Source: Syntrophomonas_A sp050258735 (GTDB lineage Bacteria > Bacillota > Syntrophomonadia > Syntrophomonadales > Syntrophomonadaceae). Taken from it: a stretch of 47,800 nt of DNA. Position numbers and translations under genes: made by a program. The notes below the pieces were generated by a model that made no database searches, had not been told where the DNA came from, and was given only the letters and a program-made list of their open reading frames with translations. The stretch spans positions 1 to 47,800 of the forward strand of contig JBLMZJ010000094.1 of assembly GCA_050258735.1 (NCBI GenBank), given 5' to 3'. Shown here piece after piece: positions 46,427-47,800 of the stretch (position 1 is its first letter; the number at the start of each line of letters is the position of its first letter).

Positions 46427-47800
46427 GTGGAAGGAAACAACATATTGAGCGATATCGCTGAGAGGACTGGAGGAGACATTTACCTGGGAGTGGTTGGCCC
46501 GGTCAGGACTGGCAAATCGACCTTTATAAAAAGATTCATGGACCTTATGATCATACCGAACATCAAAGATGTCTATGACAGGGAACGGGCCAGAGACGAA
46601 CTCCCCCAGAGCGGGACCGGCAGAACGATCACCACTACTGAACCAAAGTTTGTGCCCAATGAGGCTATTGAGATCACTACCACCAATGGACTGAGCCTCA
46701 AGGTAAGGCTGGTTGATTGTGTAGGGTACACCGTGGACGGAGCTCTGGGTTATGAAGAGGATGAAGAACCCAGATTAGTGAAGACCCCATGGTTTGACTA
46801 TGAGGTACCCTTTGAAGAAGCTGCCGAGATCGGGACCAGGAAAGTAATAACCGATCACTCTACTATCGGTATAGTTATGACTACCGATGGAAGCATTGGG
46901 GACATTCCCCGGGCTAATTATGAGGAATCAGAAGAGAGGGTAGTAACTGAATTAAAGGAATTGAACAAACCGTTCGTACTGATACTTAATTCTACCCGGC
47001 CCTTTGACCGGGAGACTATGCAATTGGCCGAGCAACTTTCTGAGAAGTACTCGGTCAGCGTCATTGCCACTGATGTTGCCAAAATGACCAGTGACCAGAT
47101 CTTTGGCATATTAGAAGAAGTGCTCTATGAATTCCCGGTGCAGGAAGTCAACATCCGTCTGCCGCGGTGGGTGGATGAACTGGATGAAGAGTTCTGGCTC
47201 CGCGCGAATATGGAGACGGCTATTCGCGATATCCTGAATGGGATCCGCAAGGTCCGTGATATCGACCACGCCATTGAAAGCCTCGGCGAAGTGGAAAATG
47301 TCAGCTTTGTGACCCTGGAAGAAATGAACCTCGGAGCAGGGGCAGCTTCCATCGACGTAGCTGTGCCTGAAGATCTATTCTACCGGTGCCTTTCCGACGT
47401 CAGCGGATTCACAGTGGAAGGAACCGATGATATCATGAGGCTGATGAAAGACCTCTCAGTGGCCAAGAAAGAATTTGACAAAGTGGCTTCAGCCCTTGAT
47501 GAAGTCAAACAGTCCGGCTATGGAGTTGTGACACCGCGACTGGAAGAGATGCTGTTGGAGGAACCCGAGCTTATCCGTCAGGGCAGCAGGTTTGGCGTGA
47601 AGCTTAAAGCCAAAGCTCCATCGCTTCATATTATCAGAGCAGACATTACCACTGAGATAACTCCAATAATCGGTACTGAAAAACAATGTGAAGAGCTGGT
47701 CCGCTATATGCTGGATGAGTTCGAGGAAGATCCGACCAAGATCTGGGAGTCCAACATCTTTGGTAAGTCTCTGCACGACCTGGTCCGGGAGGGAATACAG
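46427..47800 (+). CDS. spoIVA: SpoIVA, spore coat morphogenetic ATPase (3' end outside window)
   Basis: SpoIVA is the ATPase that polymerises into the base layer of the spore coat around the forespore, anchored by SpoVM. The 458 visible residues start EGNNILSDIAERTGGDIYLGVVGPVRTGKST (Walker A GPVRTGKS), then ELPQSGTGRTITTTEPKFVPN, LVDCVGYTVDGALGYEE, STIGIVMTTDGSIGD, and the C-terminal GSRFGVKLKAKAPSLHIIRADI with IIGTEKQCEELVRYML. GTG 46427 has GGAGGGAG eight bases upstream and gives the family N-terminus; an in-frame ATG at 46385, also with a GGAGGG, would add 14 residues. About 35 residues lie beyond the window. Confidence 0.96.
   Translation, partial: MEGNNILSDIAERTGGDIYLGVVGPVRTGKSTFIKRFMDLMIIPNIKDVYDRERARDELPQSGTGRTITTTEPKFVPNEAIEITTTNGLSLKVRLVDCVGYTVDGALGYEEDEEPRLVKTPWFDYEVPFEEAAEIGTRKVITDHSTIGIVMTTDGSIGDIPRANYEESEERVVTELKELNKPFVLILNSTRPFDRETMQLAEQLSEKYSVSVIATDVAKMTSDQIFGILEEVLYEFPVQEVNIRLPRWVDELDEEFWLRANMETAIRDILNGIRKVRDIDHAIESLGEVENVSFVTLEEMNLGAGAASIDVAVPEDLFYRCLSDVSGFTVEGTDDIMRLMKDLSVAKKEFDKVASALDEVKQSGYGVVTPRLEEMLLEEPELIRQGSRFGVKLKAKAPSLHIIRADITTEITPIIGTEKQCEELVRYMLDEFEEDPTKIWESNIFGKSLHDLVREGIQ

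Noticed and set aside
1..47800. CRISPR array, transposase, phage, tRNA or rRNA genes
   Set aside because: No evenly spaced repeats, cloverleaf or ribosomal RNA sequences and no transposase or phage-like products were seen on either strand.

Overview
The window looks like a chromosomal segment of a spore-forming, flagellated, anaerobic Firmicute, most like the Syntrophomonas/Clostridia group (inference). Spore genes (spoIVA, a 21-codon spoVM, gerW/ytfJ, ymxH), flagellar and chemotaxis genes, Gram-positive cell-division genes (sepF, divIVA), a probable tungsten aldehyde oxidoreductase and a complex-I-like hydrogenase or formate dehydrogenase subunit all point that way. No rRNA, tRNA, CRISPR array, transposase or phage gene is visible.

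Layout. 1-3060: mostly minus strand. It holds a nuoE-like gene cut by the window edge, a small secreted protein (+), gerW, and a flgG-flgJ operon with a sigma-D-type promoter, a hairpin leader and a clear terminator. 3177-11030: plus-strand housekeeping genes: ymxH, nrdR, a phoP/phoR pair whose kinase lacks membrane segments, then yggS-sepF-proC-yggT-U32 peptidase-divIVA-yggU, a modified version of the Gram-positive division cluster. 11076-19485: a DMT permease, nth, a chemoreceptor, ileS, an ACT protein with a UPF0210 protein, and a DksA-like zinc protein. 19628-25437: a strongly structured noncoding stretch, then a five-gene envelope operon (GT4 glycosyltransferase, murT, gatD, hepT, ytpB). 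25548-29379: an AOR operon (tungsten subunit, FAD/NAD subunit, four-cluster ferredoxin). 29439-33668: ferritin-like protein, DUF2892, cupin, hydrolase, MFS exporter, MBL-fold hydrolase.

33786-40537 is the most unusual part. Two secreted rhodanese lipoproteins (with a third lipoprotein) precede a 27-bp perfect palindrome and a tightly packed six-gene operon: an LPG-synthase-like flippase family protein, a C_GCAxxG_C_C protein, the two 'rSAM/selenodomain-associated' transferases (TIGR04283 and TIGR04282 types), a BioB-like radical SAM enzyme and a TVP38/DedA membrane protein. These genes could together make and export a modified sulfur-, selenium- or metalloid-containing glycolipid or small molecule. 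That pathway is an inference and its product is unknown.

40553-47800: a 3D-domain lipoprotein, a thioesterase, a DUF3343 Se/S-carrier-like protein coupled to a DinG-type helicase, spoVM between repeated hairpins, small membrane proteins, a ZIP metal transporter, a DUF606 protein and spoIVA, which runs off the end. SpoVM and SpoIVA are known partners in building the spore-coat basement layer, and here they lie about 2.3 kb apart.
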